From Nisaea acidiphila (GTDB lineage Bacteria; Pseudomonadota; Alphaproteobacteria; Thalassobaculales; Thalassobaculaceae): DNA of 64,000 nucleotides. Position numbers and translations under genes: made by a program. The notes under the pieces are model-generated. The model saw only the letters and a program-made list of their open reading frames with translations. It ran no database searches and was not told where the DNA came from. Numbering within the stretch: position 1 is the stretch's first letter; each line of letters starts with the position of its first letter. The stretch is taken from the NCBI RefSeq assembly GCF_024662015.1, contig NZ_CP102480.1, forward strand, positions 434,001 through 498,000, read 5' to 3'. Below, piece after piece: positions 17,476-26,694 of the stretch.

Positions 17476-18474
17476 ATGCGCCTGAAGACCTTTACAGCCG
17501 ACACGATGAACGACGCCATGGCCCTGGTGAAGGAGCATTTCGGCGAGGATGCGATCATCGTCTCGACCCAGACCGGAGAAGGCGGAAGCGGCGTCCGGAT
17601 CACGGCGGCCATCGACCAGGTCGAAGACGAGTATGGCTTCGAGGAAGATGTCTACGAAGACGAGCTCTATCACGACCCGATCGAGATCATAACGGACGCC
17701 CTTCTCACCAACGGCGTTCCGCCGCAACTCTCCGACGATCTGATCGCCACGGCAGAGGAAATGGCCCTCGAGGACCCTGTCCTGGCCCTGGCAGGAGCTG
17801 TCGACCGATATTTCAGCTTCTCGCCCATGCCGCTCGGCACGGCGGAGAAACCGATCCTGCTCGTCGGTATGCCCGGAGCCGGAAAGACAGTGACGATCGC
17901 CAAACTGGCGACCAAGATCGTCATGCAGAAACAGCCGGTGCGCGTGATCACCACGGACACGGTCCGGGCGGGAGGCTTCGCCCAGCTTGAGGCCTTCACC
18001 AAGATCCTGAAATTGAACCTGATCAGCGCCGGCACGCCCGAGGAATTGCGCGCGGCCGTCAAGGGTGCCGAGGGACGCGGACATGTGCTGATCGATTGCC
18101 CGGGCGGCAACCCGTTCGACGATCAGGACATCGCGCGCCAGGCCCGCCTGATCAAGGCCGTCGACGCCGACGTGGTTCTGGTCATGGCCGGCGGGACCGA
18201 CCCGATGGAAGCAGCCGAGATCGCCGCCATCTACCGCGAGCTGGGTGCGCGGCGTCTGCTGCTCACACGGATCGACATGACCCGGCGCTTCGGATCCTAT
18301 CTAAGCGCCGCTGCAGTCGCCGACCTTATGCTGACGGATGTCGGCGTCGGGCCGAGTGTGGCCGACGGCCTCAGACCGATGAACCCGGTTACGCTGGCCC
18401 GATTGTTGCTTCCACACTCTGTGGTGCAAGACTTCGACGACGAGCAGCCCGAAGCGCGAGGCGCCTATGGCTGA
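17476..18474 (+). CDS. flhF: SRP-type GTPase FlhF
   Basis: A 332-aa protein of the SRP GTPase family that controls flagellar position and number. It starts MRLKTFTADTMNDAMALVKE, the usual FlhF N-terminus. The GTPase part has GMPGAGKTVTIAKLATK (G1, about residue 137) and TTDTVRAGGFAQLEAF. A LTRIDMTRRFGS segment occupies the usual G4 region. Length is on the short side for the family. It is followed by flhG/minD-like at 37 nt, the classical pairing in polarly flagellated bacteria. Confidence 0.9.
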   Translation: MRLKTFTADTMNDAMALVKEHFGEDAIIVSTQTGEGGSGVRITAAIDQVEDEYGFEEDVYEDELYHDPIEIITDALLTNGVPPQLSDDLIATAEEMALEDPVLALAGAVDRYFSFSPMPLGTAEKPILLVGMPGAGKTVTIAKLATKIVMQKQPVRVITTDTVRAGGFAQLEAFTKILKLNLISAGTPEELRAAVKGAEGRGHVLIDCPGGNPFDDQDIARQARLIKAVDADVVLVMAGGTDPMEAAEIAAIYRELGARRLLLTRIDMTRRFGSYLSAAAVADLMLTDVGVGPSVADGLRPMNPVTLARLLLPHSVVQDFDDEQPEARGAYG

Positions 18475-18510
18475 GATCGCTAACACGGAACCGGACGAAG
18501 GATTTGTCCA

Positions 18511-19302
18511 ATGATGTCGCCTGCCGATAAGCCGCGTCAGACCGCCGCCAGCGGCGCTGCCCTCAAGGGGCCGAAAATCCTCGCCGTCGCATCGGGCAAG
18601 GGCGGCGTGGGCAAGACCTGGTTCTCCGTCACCCTCGCCCACGGGCTCAGCCGGATGGGCCAGAAAGTCCTGCTTTTCGACGCGGATCTCGGACTCGCAA
18701 ACGTCGACATCCAGCTAGGCCTGATGCCTCAGCGCGACCTCGGCGGCGTAATCGGCGGCCGGCTTTCGCTCGCCCAGGCAAAGATTCATTACGAAGACGG
18801 CAATTTCGATATCATCGCCGGGCGCTCGGGCTCCGGCAGCCTTGCGACCCTGCCCTCGAACCGTCTGCAGTCCCTCGGCAACGAGCTGGTGACGCTGTCC
18901 GAAAGCTACGATCGCGTGGTCATGGATCTCGGCGCCGGGCTCGACCGGACCGTCCGCATTCTGGCGGCCCGCGCCGGGCAGATCGTGGTGGTGACGACGG
19001 CCGAGCCGACCTCGCTGACAGACGCTTATGCTTTCGTGAAGGTGGCGCACCAGAACGATCCGAACTGCAATATCCAGATCGTGGTGAACAGCGCCGATTC
19101 CGCGAATGACGGGCGCAAGACCTACGAGACGCTGCGCAAGGCGACGATGAATTTCCTGAAGTTCGAGCCGGCCTTGCTCGGCATCATCCGCCGCGACCGC
19201 AAGGTGATCGAGTCGATCCGGAACCAGAGCCCGATCCTGAGCCGGTTCCCGTCGGCACAGGCCTCGACCGATATGGAGGCCATCGTAGACAAGCTGCTGT
19301 AG
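18511..19302 (+). CDS. flhG: MinD-like ATPase FlhG (FleN/YlxH)
   Basis: A 263-aa ParA/MinD-family ATPase. The deviant Walker A ASGKGGVGKTWFSVTLA is at about residues 27-43. LLFDADLGLANVDIQLGL and the VMDLGAGLDRTVRILAARA region are typical of FlhG. The protein antagonises FlhF to limit flagellar number and in some species binds the C ring. It lies directly after flhF. The ATG at 18511 is one of two adjacent Met codons. Confidence 0.92.
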   Translation: MMSPADKPRQTAASGAALKGPKILAVASGKGGVGKTWFSVTLAHGLSRMGQKVLLFDADLGLANVDIQLGLMPQRDLGGVIGGRLSLAQAKIHYEDGNFDIIAGRSGSGSLATLPSNRLQSLGNELVTLSESYDRVVMDLGAGLDRTVRILAARAGQIVVVTTAEPTSLTDAYAFVKVAHQNDPNCNIQIVVNSADSANDGRKTYETLRKATMNFLKFEPALLGIIRRDRKVIESIRNQSPILSRFPSAQASTDMEAIVDKLL

Positions 19303-19318
19303 CGGCACAGAGAACAGA

Positions 19319-21877
19319 TTGAGCACCGTACAACCCACAGCCCCGACAGCGCAGACAGGAACCGCCGGCCAGACGCAGGCGGTTCAGGTCGAAGCCCGGG
19401 TGACGAGCGGCGCTGAGGCCCTGCAGACCACCGGTGCCTCCCGGCCCGCGGCACAGCCTGCTCCCGCGCCTCAAGGGCAGGGCCAAGGTCAGGCGCAACC
19501 TCAAGCGCCTCAGTCACAAGGACCTCAGTCCCAAGCACCGCAACCTCAGACATCTCAACCGGCAGCGCAGCCTTCGCCGCCGCCGCAATCCGCTCCGCCC
19601 GCCCAAGCTCCAGCGCAACAGACGCCCGCACCGCAATCCCCTCCGCCGCAACAATCCTCTGCGCAGCCGGCGAGCCAGCCGACGCCCCAGGCGAGTTCGC
19701 AGCCCCCGGCTGCATCTTCTCCGCCATCTCAGACGCGACCGGCTCCGGCACAGACGGCGCCTCCCCCTGCCGCTCAATCCTCGGCGCCTTCGGCACTACA
19801 GCAGGATGCGACCGTTACCCGCGTGCTCACCAACGGAACCGTTTCCGTGCGGACCGCGGCCGGAGAGGCGACGCTGCAAATCAATCCGCGGCAGATCCCG
19901 GCCTTCCTGCGCGCCAATGCGGCCGTGACGTTGACCACGCGGCCGACCGACGGCGGTTTGCAGGTTTTCCTGCAGCCCCGCAACGCCGCTTCGGCGGATG
20001 ACGCGGCGGCATCGGGAACCGCTCGCCCGGCCGCGACGTCGCAGGGTGCCGCAGCGCAGACGCAAGCGGCCGCGCCACGGCCACTCCCTCCTCTCACCGA
20101 CGGACAGGTCGCACGGGCCATTGTGCTGCGCCCGACCTCGCTGTCGCAGGGAATAGCCAGTACGCCGTTGCCCGCAGCGGGTGGTAACCCGCAACAGGCC
20201 GCACAGGCTGCTGCGCGCTATCTTCTGGCTTCCAGTCCGCAATTTCGTCCCGCCTTCTCTCCCGCGCCCACTCTGACGTCGACTCCGGCGGCCGTGCCGA
20301 ACGCGGCGCAAGCCCGGGCCCCGGCGCCGCAGGTACAAGCGCCGGCTTCGAGCGGGACGACCCCCGCCACCGCACAGCCTGTCTCTACCGGGCAACCTGC
20401 CTCGGCTGGACAGCCGGTGCCGGCGCCTCAGCAAGCACCGCAAGCCTATCCTCCGCAGGTGCCGCAGAGCTCCGGAGCGGCTGCCGCGGCAGCCCAGCCG
20501 GCGACGCCCCAACCGCCACTACCTCAAACGCCGCTGCAGCAATCGGCAACGCCGGCCGCGACCATTCCGCCATCCGGCTCACAACCGCAACAGCCGGCAG
20601 CTTCCGGCCCGGCGGTCACCGCGTCCGCGCCCGCTCAAGCTCAGCAGCCGGGAACGCCGACTGCGGCGCCCCCGGCGCCAACAGGTACCGCTCCCCCCCA
20701 AACCAGCACACCGGCTGCGGCACCTCCGACGCAGGCGGCGGCTTCCCCACTCGCACCGGCTCAGACAGCAACGACACAGACACAGTCCGCCCCACTGGCG
20801 CCGCAACCGACGCCCCAGCAACCGGCAGCACCTGCGGCCTCGTCCCAGACTGGTTCGGCGGCCTCCGCCGCCCCCCGTCCCGTCACGGCGTTACCTCCCG
20901 GCACCGACTTTCCGGTCCGGGTCCTTTCGGTCGGGCAGCCGGCAAGCAATGCCCTCGGTACGCAGCCGTCGACCGGCGGCACAGTGATCTCAGGCACCGT
21001 CGTTGCGACCGGCGGGAACGGCCAAGCGATCGTGAACTCGTCCGTCGGCCTGCTGGACGTGGCGGCCCGTACGGAGAGCAGCCAGTTGCAGTCCGAGATC
21101 CGGATGGAAATGCTGTCCCGCGCCGCTTCCGACTCCGCCGCGCGTCCGGGAACCCAGGCGCCGGCGTCCCTCGCCGTGCTCTCCCGCGAATGGCCGGCGC
21201 TGGAAGAAAGTATGCGAGCCCTGGAGCTTGCCTCGCCCCAGACGGCGGCCCAACTCGCCGCGACCGTTTCCCGGCCCGGACCGCAGCTCACCGCTTCCAT
21301 GCTGTTCTTCCTCGCCGCAGTCCGTGCCGGGTCGCTGGGCGGCTGGATCGGGCGGGATGCAAGTCAGGCCCTCGGGAGTTCAAACGGACGGCTGCTCTCC
21401 GCTCTCAGCGGCGACTTCCAGTCGCTGAACAGGGCGAGCGAGGGAGGCCCCGAAAGCGGCGGCTGGCGCGCATTTTTCATGCCGCTCCAGAACAACGACG
21501 CCCTTGAGCAATTGCGCTTTTTCGTGCTGCCGGCACCGTACCAGCAACAGGATGAAAACCGGGGCGAAGAGGAGGAGGACAGGGAGGAAGAACGGCGCGA
21601 CGGTGAGACCCGTTTTATCGTCGATCTTCTGCTAAGCGGGCTCGGCGCGTTTCAGATCGACGGCGCCGTCGCCCAGAAGTCGCTCTCGCTGTTGATCCGG
21701 ACCCACCGCGCCCTGCCGAAGGACATGCGGGCGGACATTATCGATATCTTCGAAAAAACAGCGGCGCGCACCGGCATGGAAGGCGCCGTCAGCTTCAAGG
21801 TACAGAAGGAGTTTCCGCCGCTTCCGGTCGCGGAACTGCTCCCCGACGGGCGTCAAGGGCCGGACGTCTTCGCCTGA
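19319..21877 (+). CDS. Very large Pro/Gln-rich FliK-like protein
   Basis: An 852-aa protein in the flagellar operon after flhG. Residues about 30-160 and 320-530 are extreme low-complexity Pro/Gln/Ala. Two short beta-rich repeats of similar pattern are visible: VLTNGTVSVRTAAGEATLQI (about residue 165) and VVATGGNGQAIVNSSVGLLD (about residue 560). The C-terminus is folded and charged, with the segment FQIDGAVAQKSLSLLIRTHR. This plan of linker plus small C-domain resembles FliK-type proteins of Rhodospirillales, but the match is weak. The start is TTG with only a weak AGAG upstream. It would be a second FliK-like protein besides 3122-5365. Confidence 0.6.
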   Translation: MSTVQPTAPTAQTGTAGQTQAVQVEARVTSGAEALQTTGASRPAAQPAPAPQGQGQGQAQPQAPQSQGPQSQAPQPQTSQPAAQPSPPPQSAPPAQAPAQQTPAPQSPPPQQSSAQPASQPTPQASSQPPAASSPPSQTRPAPAQTAPPPAAQSSAPSALQQDATVTRVLTNGTVSVRTAAGEATLQINPRQIPAFLRANAAVTLTTRPTDGGLQVFLQPRNAASADDAAASGTARPAATSQGAAAQTQAAAPRPLPPLTDGQVARAIVLRPTSLSQGIASTPLPAAGGNPQQAAQAAARYLLASSPQFRPAFSPAPTLTSTPAAVPNAAQARAPAPQVQAPASSGTTPATAQPVSTGQPASAGQPVPAPQQAPQAYPPQVPQSSGAAAAAAQPATPQPPLPQTPLQQSATPAATIPPSGSQPQQPAASGPAVTASAPAQAQQPGTPTAAPPAPTGTAPPQTSTPAAAPPTQAAASPLAPAQTATTQTQSAPLAPQPTPQQPAAPAASSQTGSAASAAPRPVTALPPGTDFPVRVLSVGQPASNALGTQPSTGGTVISGTVVATGGNGQAIVNSSVGLLDVAARTESSQLQSEIRMEMLSRAASDSAARPGTQAPASLAVLSREWPALEESMRALELASPQTAAQLAATVSRPGPQLTASMLFFLAAVRAGSLGGWIGRDASQALGSSNGRLLSALSGDFQSLNRASEGGPESGGWRAFFMPLQNNDALEQLRFFVLPAPYQQQDENRGEEEEDREEERRDGETRFIVDLLLSGLGAFQIDGAVAQKSLSLLIRTHRALPKDMRADIIDIFEKTAARTGMEGAVSFKVQKEFPPLPVAELLPDGRQGPDVFA

Positions 21878-21881
21878 CGGG

Positions 21882-22298
21882 CTATCCCTCGCGGCGCTTC
21901 ATCATGTTGAGCGCGATCTCATCGAGTTCCATCTGCTCAAGCCGGGCGACGCGCTCCGCCTCGCGGGCCTCATGCTGTTCCTGCGCCGCTTCCGCCTTGC
22001 GAAGCTCCTGATAGGCATCCAGAACCTCTTCGTTGGCGGCATCGATTTCCGTGCGCTTCTGCGCGATCCGTCCGGCCAGGGCCTGCTCACGCTGCTTGAA
22101 ATGGACCATGTAGGCCTCAAGCGTCCGCCGCGCTTCGAGAGAGCCGCCGGCGGCCTGTTTCTCCCGCTCGAATTCGCGGTCCATCTCCTCGGTCTCGGCG
22201 ATCATTGCCGCCTCTTCCTCCAGGAGCACACCCATCGCACGGCGCTTTTCGTCCAGTTCCCAGGTCCGGAGCCGAACTAGCTGCTCGAACTGGCTCAC
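21882..22298 (-). CDS. fliJ: Flagellar export protein FliJ
   Basis: A 138-aa, almost entirely helical coiled-coil protein, starting MSQFEQLVRLRTWELDEKRR. FliJ binds FlhA and the FliI hexamer and couples proton flow to export. It overlaps the fliI stop by 4 nt (ATGA), so translation is coupled. Identity rests on size, coiled-coil character and the invariant fliI-fliJ order. It is convergent with the FliK-like gene (4-nt gap) and no terminator is seen between them. Confidence 0.88.
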   Translation of the reverse strand: MSQFEQLVRLRTWELDEKRRAMGVLLEEEAAMIAETEEMDREFEREKQAAGGSLEARRTLEAYMVHFKQREQALAGRIAQKRTEIDAANEEVLDAYQELRKAEAAQEQHEAREAERVARLEQMELDEIALNMMKRREG

Positions 22299-23668
22299 GG
22301 CTCAGCCTGCTCCTCGTCGTCACCGGGCTCCGGCGGCGCCTCGCCGATCATGGAGAGGATCGCGTCGAGTTGGTGATACCCGGACTCAAGGGAAGCGGGT
22401 TCGTTCTTGTCCTGCGAGAGGAACCGCTCCAGCGACTCGTGATAGAGGATCGCCTCATCCACCTGCGGGTCGCTGCCTTTCCGATAAGCACCGAGCCTGA
22501 TCATGTCCGCCATATTGTCGTAGGTCGCCATCAATGCCCGGGCCCGGCGGACCAATGCGTTCTCCTCGGCCGTATTGCAGTCGGGCATGGTCCGCGAGAC
22601 GCTGCGCAAGATATTGATGGCCGGATAGCGCCCCCGGTCGGCGATGCCGCGCTCGAGCACGATATGCCCGTCGATAATCCCGCGCACCGCATCGGAGATC
22701 GGCTCGTTGTGATCGTCGCCCTCGACCAGGACCGTGAAGAGACCGGTGATCGAACCGTCCCCGGTCCCGGGGCCGGCGCGCTCCAGCAATTTCGGCAATT
22801 CGGCAAAGACAGTCGGCGTATAGCCCTTGGAAGCCGGCGGCTCGCCCGTTGCAAGTCCGATCTCGCGCTGGGCCATCGCGAAGCGGGTGACGCTGTCCAT
22901 CATGCACATCACGGTCTTGCCCTCGTCACGGAAATACTCCGCCACGGCAAGGGTGAGATGCGCCGCCTGCCGGCGCATGAGCGGCGACTCGTCCGAGGTC
23001 GCGACGACGACGACACTGCGGGCCAGCCCTTCCTCGCCCAGATAGTCCTGAATGAACTCCTGCACCTCGCGTCCGCGTTCGCCGATCAGACCGATGACGT
23101 TCACCTCGCTGAGAGTAAACCGGGCGATCATCGACATCAGCATGGACTTGCCCACGCCGGAACCGGCGAAAATGCCCATGCGTTGGCCTTTACAGACCGA
23201 GATGAAAGTGTTGATGGCGCGCACGCCGAGATCGAGCTTCTCGCCGACACGCTGGCGAGCATGCGCGGGCGGCGGCTGGGTCTTCACAGGACAGCCCTTC
23301 GGCCCGTCGCCGAGCGGCCCCTTGCCGTCGACCGGCTCGCCCATGGCGTTGACGACGCGGCCGAGCCAGCCTTCGTGCGGATAGATTACCGGAGCGGCAT
23401 CGGAGATTTCCGCACGGCTCCCGATACCGATTCCGTCAAGTGCTCCGAACGGCATCGCCAGTGCCCGCCCGTCCTTGAAACCGACGATTTCACAGCTGAC
23501 TCGCTTCCCGCCGCGGGCCTGCAGATGCAGACGGTCGCCGATCGAGAGCGCACGATCCACACCGCCAACCTCGACCATCATGCCGAGCACCGCCGTTACC
23601 CGCCCATAAAGGCGGAACTCAGCGATCTTGTCGATTTCAGATGCGAGATTTCCGAGCGCTGTCGCCAC
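22295..23668 (-). CDS. fliI: Flagellum-specific ATPase FliI
   Basis: The export ATPase (457 aa), related to the F1 beta subunit. Walker A is GIFAGSGVGKSMLMSMIARF. The family stretches VNAMGEPVDGKGPLGDGP, GERGREVQEFIQDYLGEEGL and MMDSVTRFAMAQREIGLATGEPP (split here for length) are all present. The GTG at 23668 is chosen because GGAG lies 8 nt upstream. A GTG at 23707 would add 13 residues but has no good Shine-Dalgarno. It is divergent from ctrA across about 175 nt, so both may share CtrA-controlled DNA. Confidence 0.95.
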   Translation of the reverse strand: MATALGNLASEIDKIAEFRLYGRVTAVLGMMVEVGGVDRALSIGDRLHLQARGGKRVSCEIVGFKDGRALAMPFGALDGIGIGSRAEISDAAPVIYPHEGWLGRVVNAMGEPVDGKGPLGDGPKGCPVKTQPPPAHARQRVGEKLDLGVRAINTFISVCKGQRMGIFAGSGVGKSMLMSMIARFTLSEVNVIGLIGERGREVQEFIQDYLGEEGLARSVVVVATSDESPLMRRQAAHLTLAVAEYFRDEGKTVMCMMDSVTRFAMAQREIGLATGEPPASKGYTPTVFAELPKLLERAGPGTGDGSITGLFTVLVEGDDHNEPISDAVRGIIDGHIVLERGIADRGRYPAINILRSVSRTMPDCNTAEENALVRRARALMATYDNMADMIRLGAYRKGSDPQVDEAILYHESLERFLSQDKNEPASLESGYHQLDAILSMIGEAPPEPGDDEEQAEP

Positions 23669-23782
23669 GTAAGGGTCTCCGATCCGGCATCCGGCCCTTT
23701 TCGGCACCTGCCGCTAACCTATTTTGTTAATCGTACCATCAAGACAGCTATCTGGCACCTTTTCGACGGTCAGGGCTTCGAG

Positions 23783-23797
23783 TTAACTGTTTGTTTA
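23783..23797. promoter_or_regulatory. Candidate CtrA-binding box upstream of ctrA/fliI
   Basis: TTAA-N7-TTTA matches the CtrA consensus TTAA-N7-TTAA at 7 of 8 positions. It lies 62 nt before the ctrA start, in the divergent ctrA/fliI region. A second TTAAC half-site lies at about 23808. Autoregulation of ctrA is known in Caulobacter; here it is inferred from the motif. Confidence 0.45.
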
Positions 23798-23844
23798 TCA
23801 GACGGCGTTAACGTTTATGATAATTCATTTTTAGGGAGGGTCTT

Positions 23845-24567
23845 ATGCGAGTACTCCTTGTAGAGGACGATACGGCTACCGCGCAAAGCATCGAGCTCAT
23901 GCTCAAGGCTGAAGGCTTTGTCGTCGACGTGACCGAACACGGCGAAGACGGTCTCGAGATCGGTCGTCTCTACGATTACGACATCATCCTGCTGGATCTG
24001 ATGCTTCCGGATCTCGACGGGTACGAGGTCCTCCGCCGTCTGCGCAGCTCGAAGGTCGAAACGCCGATCCTCATCCTCTCCGGTCTCTCGGAAATGGATA
24101 ACAAGATCAAGGGGCTCGGTTTCGGCGCCGACGACTATCTGACCAAACCGTTCGATCGGCGGGAACTGATCGCGCGGATGCAGGCGATCATCCGCCGCTC
24201 CAAGGGTCATTCGGACTCGGTTATCGAAACCGGTCCGATCTCGGTCAACCTCACAACTCGAAGCGCGGAAGTCGGGGGCAAGCCGGTTCATCTGACCGGC
24301 AAGGAATTCGCTATCCTCGAGCTGCTCTCCCTGCGCAAAGGGACGACCCTGACCAAGGAAATGTTCCTGAACCATCTCTATGGCGGGATCGATGAGCCTG
24401 AACTGAAGATCATCGACGTCTTCGTCTGCAAACTCCGCAAAAAGCTCTCGAAGGCAACCGGCGGCGCCAACCATATCGAGACCGTCTGGGGCCGCGGCTA
24501 CGTCCTGCGCGATCCGGACGAAGATACTGTGAGCGAAAAGGCGAAAGTCAAGGAACCGGCCGAATAA
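23845..24567 (+). CDS. ctrA: Cell-cycle/flagellar master regulator CtrA
   Basis: A 240-aa OmpR-family response regulator. The receiver has Glu7/Asp8/Asp9, the phospho-acceptor Asp51 in ILLDLMLP and a KPFDRREL end. The DNA-binding winged helix has [20 protein letters not shown] and [13 protein letters not shown], essentially the CtrA signature. In non-Caulobacter alphaproteobacteria CtrA mainly controls motility and chemotaxis. The Shine-Dalgarno is GGGAGG. A CtrA-like box lies upstream and a strong terminator downstream, so the gene stands alone. Probable partners ChpT and SciP are encoded at 30523 and 7641. Confidence 0.97.
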   Translation: MRVLLVEDDTATAQSIELMLKAEGFVVDVTEHGEDGLEIGRLYDYDIILLDLMLPDLDGYEVLRRLRSSKVETPILILSGLSEMDNKIKGLGFGADDYLTKPFDRRELIARMQAIIRRSKGHSDSVIETGPISVNLTTRSAEVGGKPVHLTGKEFAILELLSLRKGTTLTKEMFLNHLYGGIDEPELKIIDVFVCKLRKKLSKATGGANHIETVWGRGYVLRDPDEDTVSEKAKVKEPAE

Positions 24568-24584
24568 GGCTGGGGGTCCTGCGA

Positions 24585-24626
24585 AAGAAAACGGGCTGAA
24601 CCATACGGTTCAGCCCGTTTTCTTTT
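24585..24626. terminator. Bidirectional terminator between ctrA and cheR
   Basis: A perfect 15-bp stem (AAAACGGGCTGAACC paired with GGTTCAGCCCGTTTT, ATAC loop) has T-rich flanks on both strands. It ends ctrA on the plus strand and the che operon on the minus strand. Confidence 0.93.
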
Positions 24627-24630
24627 GCCT

Positions 24631-24664
24631 GGAAACTAGAAAGCCCCCGGAAACCAGAAAGCCC
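24631..24664. repeat. Short tandem duplication after cheR
   Basis: Two copies of GGAAAC(T/C)AGAAAGCCC at 24631-24646 and 24649-24664 differ at one base and have an 18-nt period. They lie between the terminator and the cheR stop. They look like a replication-slippage duplication without an obvious role. Confidence 0.5.
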
Positions 24665-25500
24665 TAGATGGCAGCCTTCTGACCGGCCGCAGCGCTCGGC
24701 ATATACATCCCGCGCTGTCCCTTAACCGGCTGGAACTTATCGGTAATACTGATAACCGTCTCGGCGCCGCCGAGATAGAGATAGCCATCCGGCGACATCT
24801 GCCGGGCGATACCGTCAAGCACCTGACGCTTGGTGTCCTGGTCGAAATAAATCAGCACATTGCGGCAGAAGACGATATCGAAGTTGCCGAGCGACCGCGG
24901 ATCCTGCAGCAGGTTGAACTCGCGGAATGTCACCATGCGGCGGATCTTCTCGTTCAACTGCCAGCGATCGCCATCCTGCTGGAAATACTTCACCAGCAGC
25001 TGGACCGGCAGGCCGCGCTGAACTTCGAACTGCGAATAAACCCCGGACCGGGCACGGGCAATCATCTCGCTGGAAATATCCGTCGCAACGATCTCAATCC
25101 GCCAGCCCGCGAGTTTCGCTCCGAGTTCGTCAAGAACCATGGAAAGCGAATAGGGCTCCTGCCCCGAAGAGCACGCCGCGCTCCAGATCCGGATATGCTT
25201 CTTGCCGGCCCGTGACTCCATCAGCGTCGGCAGAACGACGGTCTTGAACTGCTCGAACGGCGTGCGATCGCGGAAAAAGAGCGACTCGTTCGTCGTCATC
25301 GCGTCGGTGATCGCGTTTACCAGACGCTCGTCCCGCCGGGTCCTCAGCGTCGAGACGATCTGTTCAATCGAGTTCAGACCGTGGCTGCGGGCCACCGGCT
25401 GCAAACGGGTTTCCAACAGGTACCCCTTGTCCGGCGTCAGCACGAGGCCGGACTGCTTGTACAGCAAACCGGAAAGGAATTCGAAATCTGAGCTGTTCAT
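24664..25500 (-). CDS. cheR: Chemotaxis methyltransferase CheR
   Basis: A 278-aa S-adenosylmethionine-dependent enzyme that methylates glutamates on chemoreceptors. The N-terminal helical domain is at residues about 1-75. The catalytic domain has IWSAACSSGQEPYSLSMVL (SAM motif), IVATDISSEMIARARSGVYS and FDIVFCRNVLIYFD. There is no C-terminal TPR extension. It is the last gene of the cheA-W-Y-B-R operon, 6 nt after cheB. Confidence 0.96.
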   Translation of the reverse strand: MNSSDFEFLSGLLYKQSGLVLTPDKGYLLETRLQPVARSHGLNSIEQIVSTLRTRRDERLVNAITDAMTTNESLFFRDRTPFEQFKTVVLPTLMESRAGKKHIRIWSAACSSGQEPYSLSMVLDELGAKLAGWRIEIVATDISSEMIARARSGVYSQFEVQRGLPVQLLVKYFQQDGDRWQLNEKIRRMVTFREFNLLQDPRSLGNFDIVFCRNVLIYFDQDTKRQVLDGIARQMSPDGYLYLGGAETVISITDKFQPVKGQRGMYMPSAAAGQKAAI

Positions 25501-25506
25501 ACCAGC

Positions 25507-26694
25507 CTACCCCCTCGCCAACCGCTGGACGCTGGCGCCGATATCCGCAACCGGGAGAACTTCGCAGCACAGTCCCGCTTGCGCAACCGCACCCGGCATA
25601 CCCCAGACGACGCTCGTATTCTCATCCTGCGCTACCACGTCACCACCCGCTTCAACGACAGCCCGGCACCCCTCCCGGCCGTCATGCCCCATTCCGGTCA
25701 GGATGACCGCAAGGACACGGCCATAGACTTTGATGAGGCTTCTGATCATAGGATCGACCGCTGGCCGACAGAAATTCTCCGGCGGATCCTGATTCAGCGC
25801 GATGACCTTGTCCGTACCCTCGCTCTTGACGGTCATATGATAGCCGCCCGGCGCGAGGTAAATCCGTCCTGGTGCGACTACATCGCCCGACTTGGCTTCG
25901 GAGCAGACCCAACCGGAGGATTTCGTGATGTGCTCAGCAAGAATCGTCGTGAAGGTCGGCGGCATATGCTGGGTAACGAAAATCGGCAACCGGGTGGTCT
26001 TCGGAATATCCGACAGTACGCGGAAGAGCGCCTGAGGGCCGCCCGTGGAACTCCCGATCGCAATCACATCGGGTTTCCGGCCGCTCGGCTTGCGCAGCGA
26101 GATATTCCCGGAAGCCGGAGCTGCGGTGGGCCTGGCCGTCGTTCGCGCGGTTCCGGCCCGGGGCGCGGCAGCGGGAGCACCCGATGCCGCAGCGCGTGCC
26201 GTCGCAGTCGCGCCGGAGGGCGGCGCGGCGCCGGATTTCCGGCGGCGCTGCGCACCGAACGCTTTCACCTTACTCAAAAGATCGCTTGGGAAGTCCGCAG
26301 CGCCGGTCATTTCCGACGTCGAACTCGGCTTCGTCAGATAGTCCCGCGCACCGAGGGAGAGCGCCTTCAGAGAGATTTCCGCGTTACGGGCCGTCAGGGT
26401 CGAGGCCATGACGATCTGGACCTTCGGATCGACCTTCAGTAGTTCGGGAAGAGCCGTGATACCGTCCATGCGCGGCATCTCGATATCCAGAACAATAATC
26501 TCGATGTCATTATTCTTCAGGGTATCGATCGCGCGCTGCCCGTCGCCGACGGACGCAACGATCTTGACGTCCGGATCCGCTTCCAGAAACCGGGTAAACA
26601 ATCCGCGGATAACCGCGGAATCATCCACCAGCATGACCCGATACGGGTCTTTCGACCGCGGCTTGGCTTCCGCGGACGCGCTCTGTCCGCGCAT
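25507..26694 (-). CDS. cheB: Chemotaxis methylesterase/glutamine deamidase CheB
   Basis: A 395-aa two-domain response regulator. The receiver (about residues 17-135) has VMLVDDSAVIRG and the Asp in IIVLDIEMPRMDG. An Ala/Thr/Pro-rich linker of about 60 residues follows. The esterase domain has the catalytic Ser in IAIGSSTGGPQALFRVL, the His in VTQHMPPTFT and the Asp region LTGMGHDGREGC. It removes methyl groups from chemoreceptors once phosphorylated by CheA. The ATG directly follows the cheY TAA with no gap. Confidence 0.96.
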   Translation of the reverse strand: MRGQSASAEAKPRSKDPYRVMLVDDSAVIRGLFTRFLEADPDVKIVASVGDGQRAIDTLKNNDIEIIVLDIEMPRMDGITALPELLKVDPKVQIVMASTLTARNAEISLKALSLGARDYLTKPSSTSEMTGAADFPSDLLSKVKAFGAQRRRKSGAAPPSGATATARAAASGAPAAAPRAGTARTTARPTAAPASGNISLRKPSGRKPDVIAIGSSTGGPQALFRVLSDIPKTTRLPIFVTQHMPPTFTTILAEHITKSSGWVCSEAKSGDVVAPGRIYLAPGGYHMTVKSEGTDKVIALNQDPPENFCRPAVDPMIRSLIKVYGRVLAVILTGMGHDGREGCRAVVEAGGDVVAQDENTSVVWGMPGAVAQAGLCCEVLPVADIGASVQRLARG

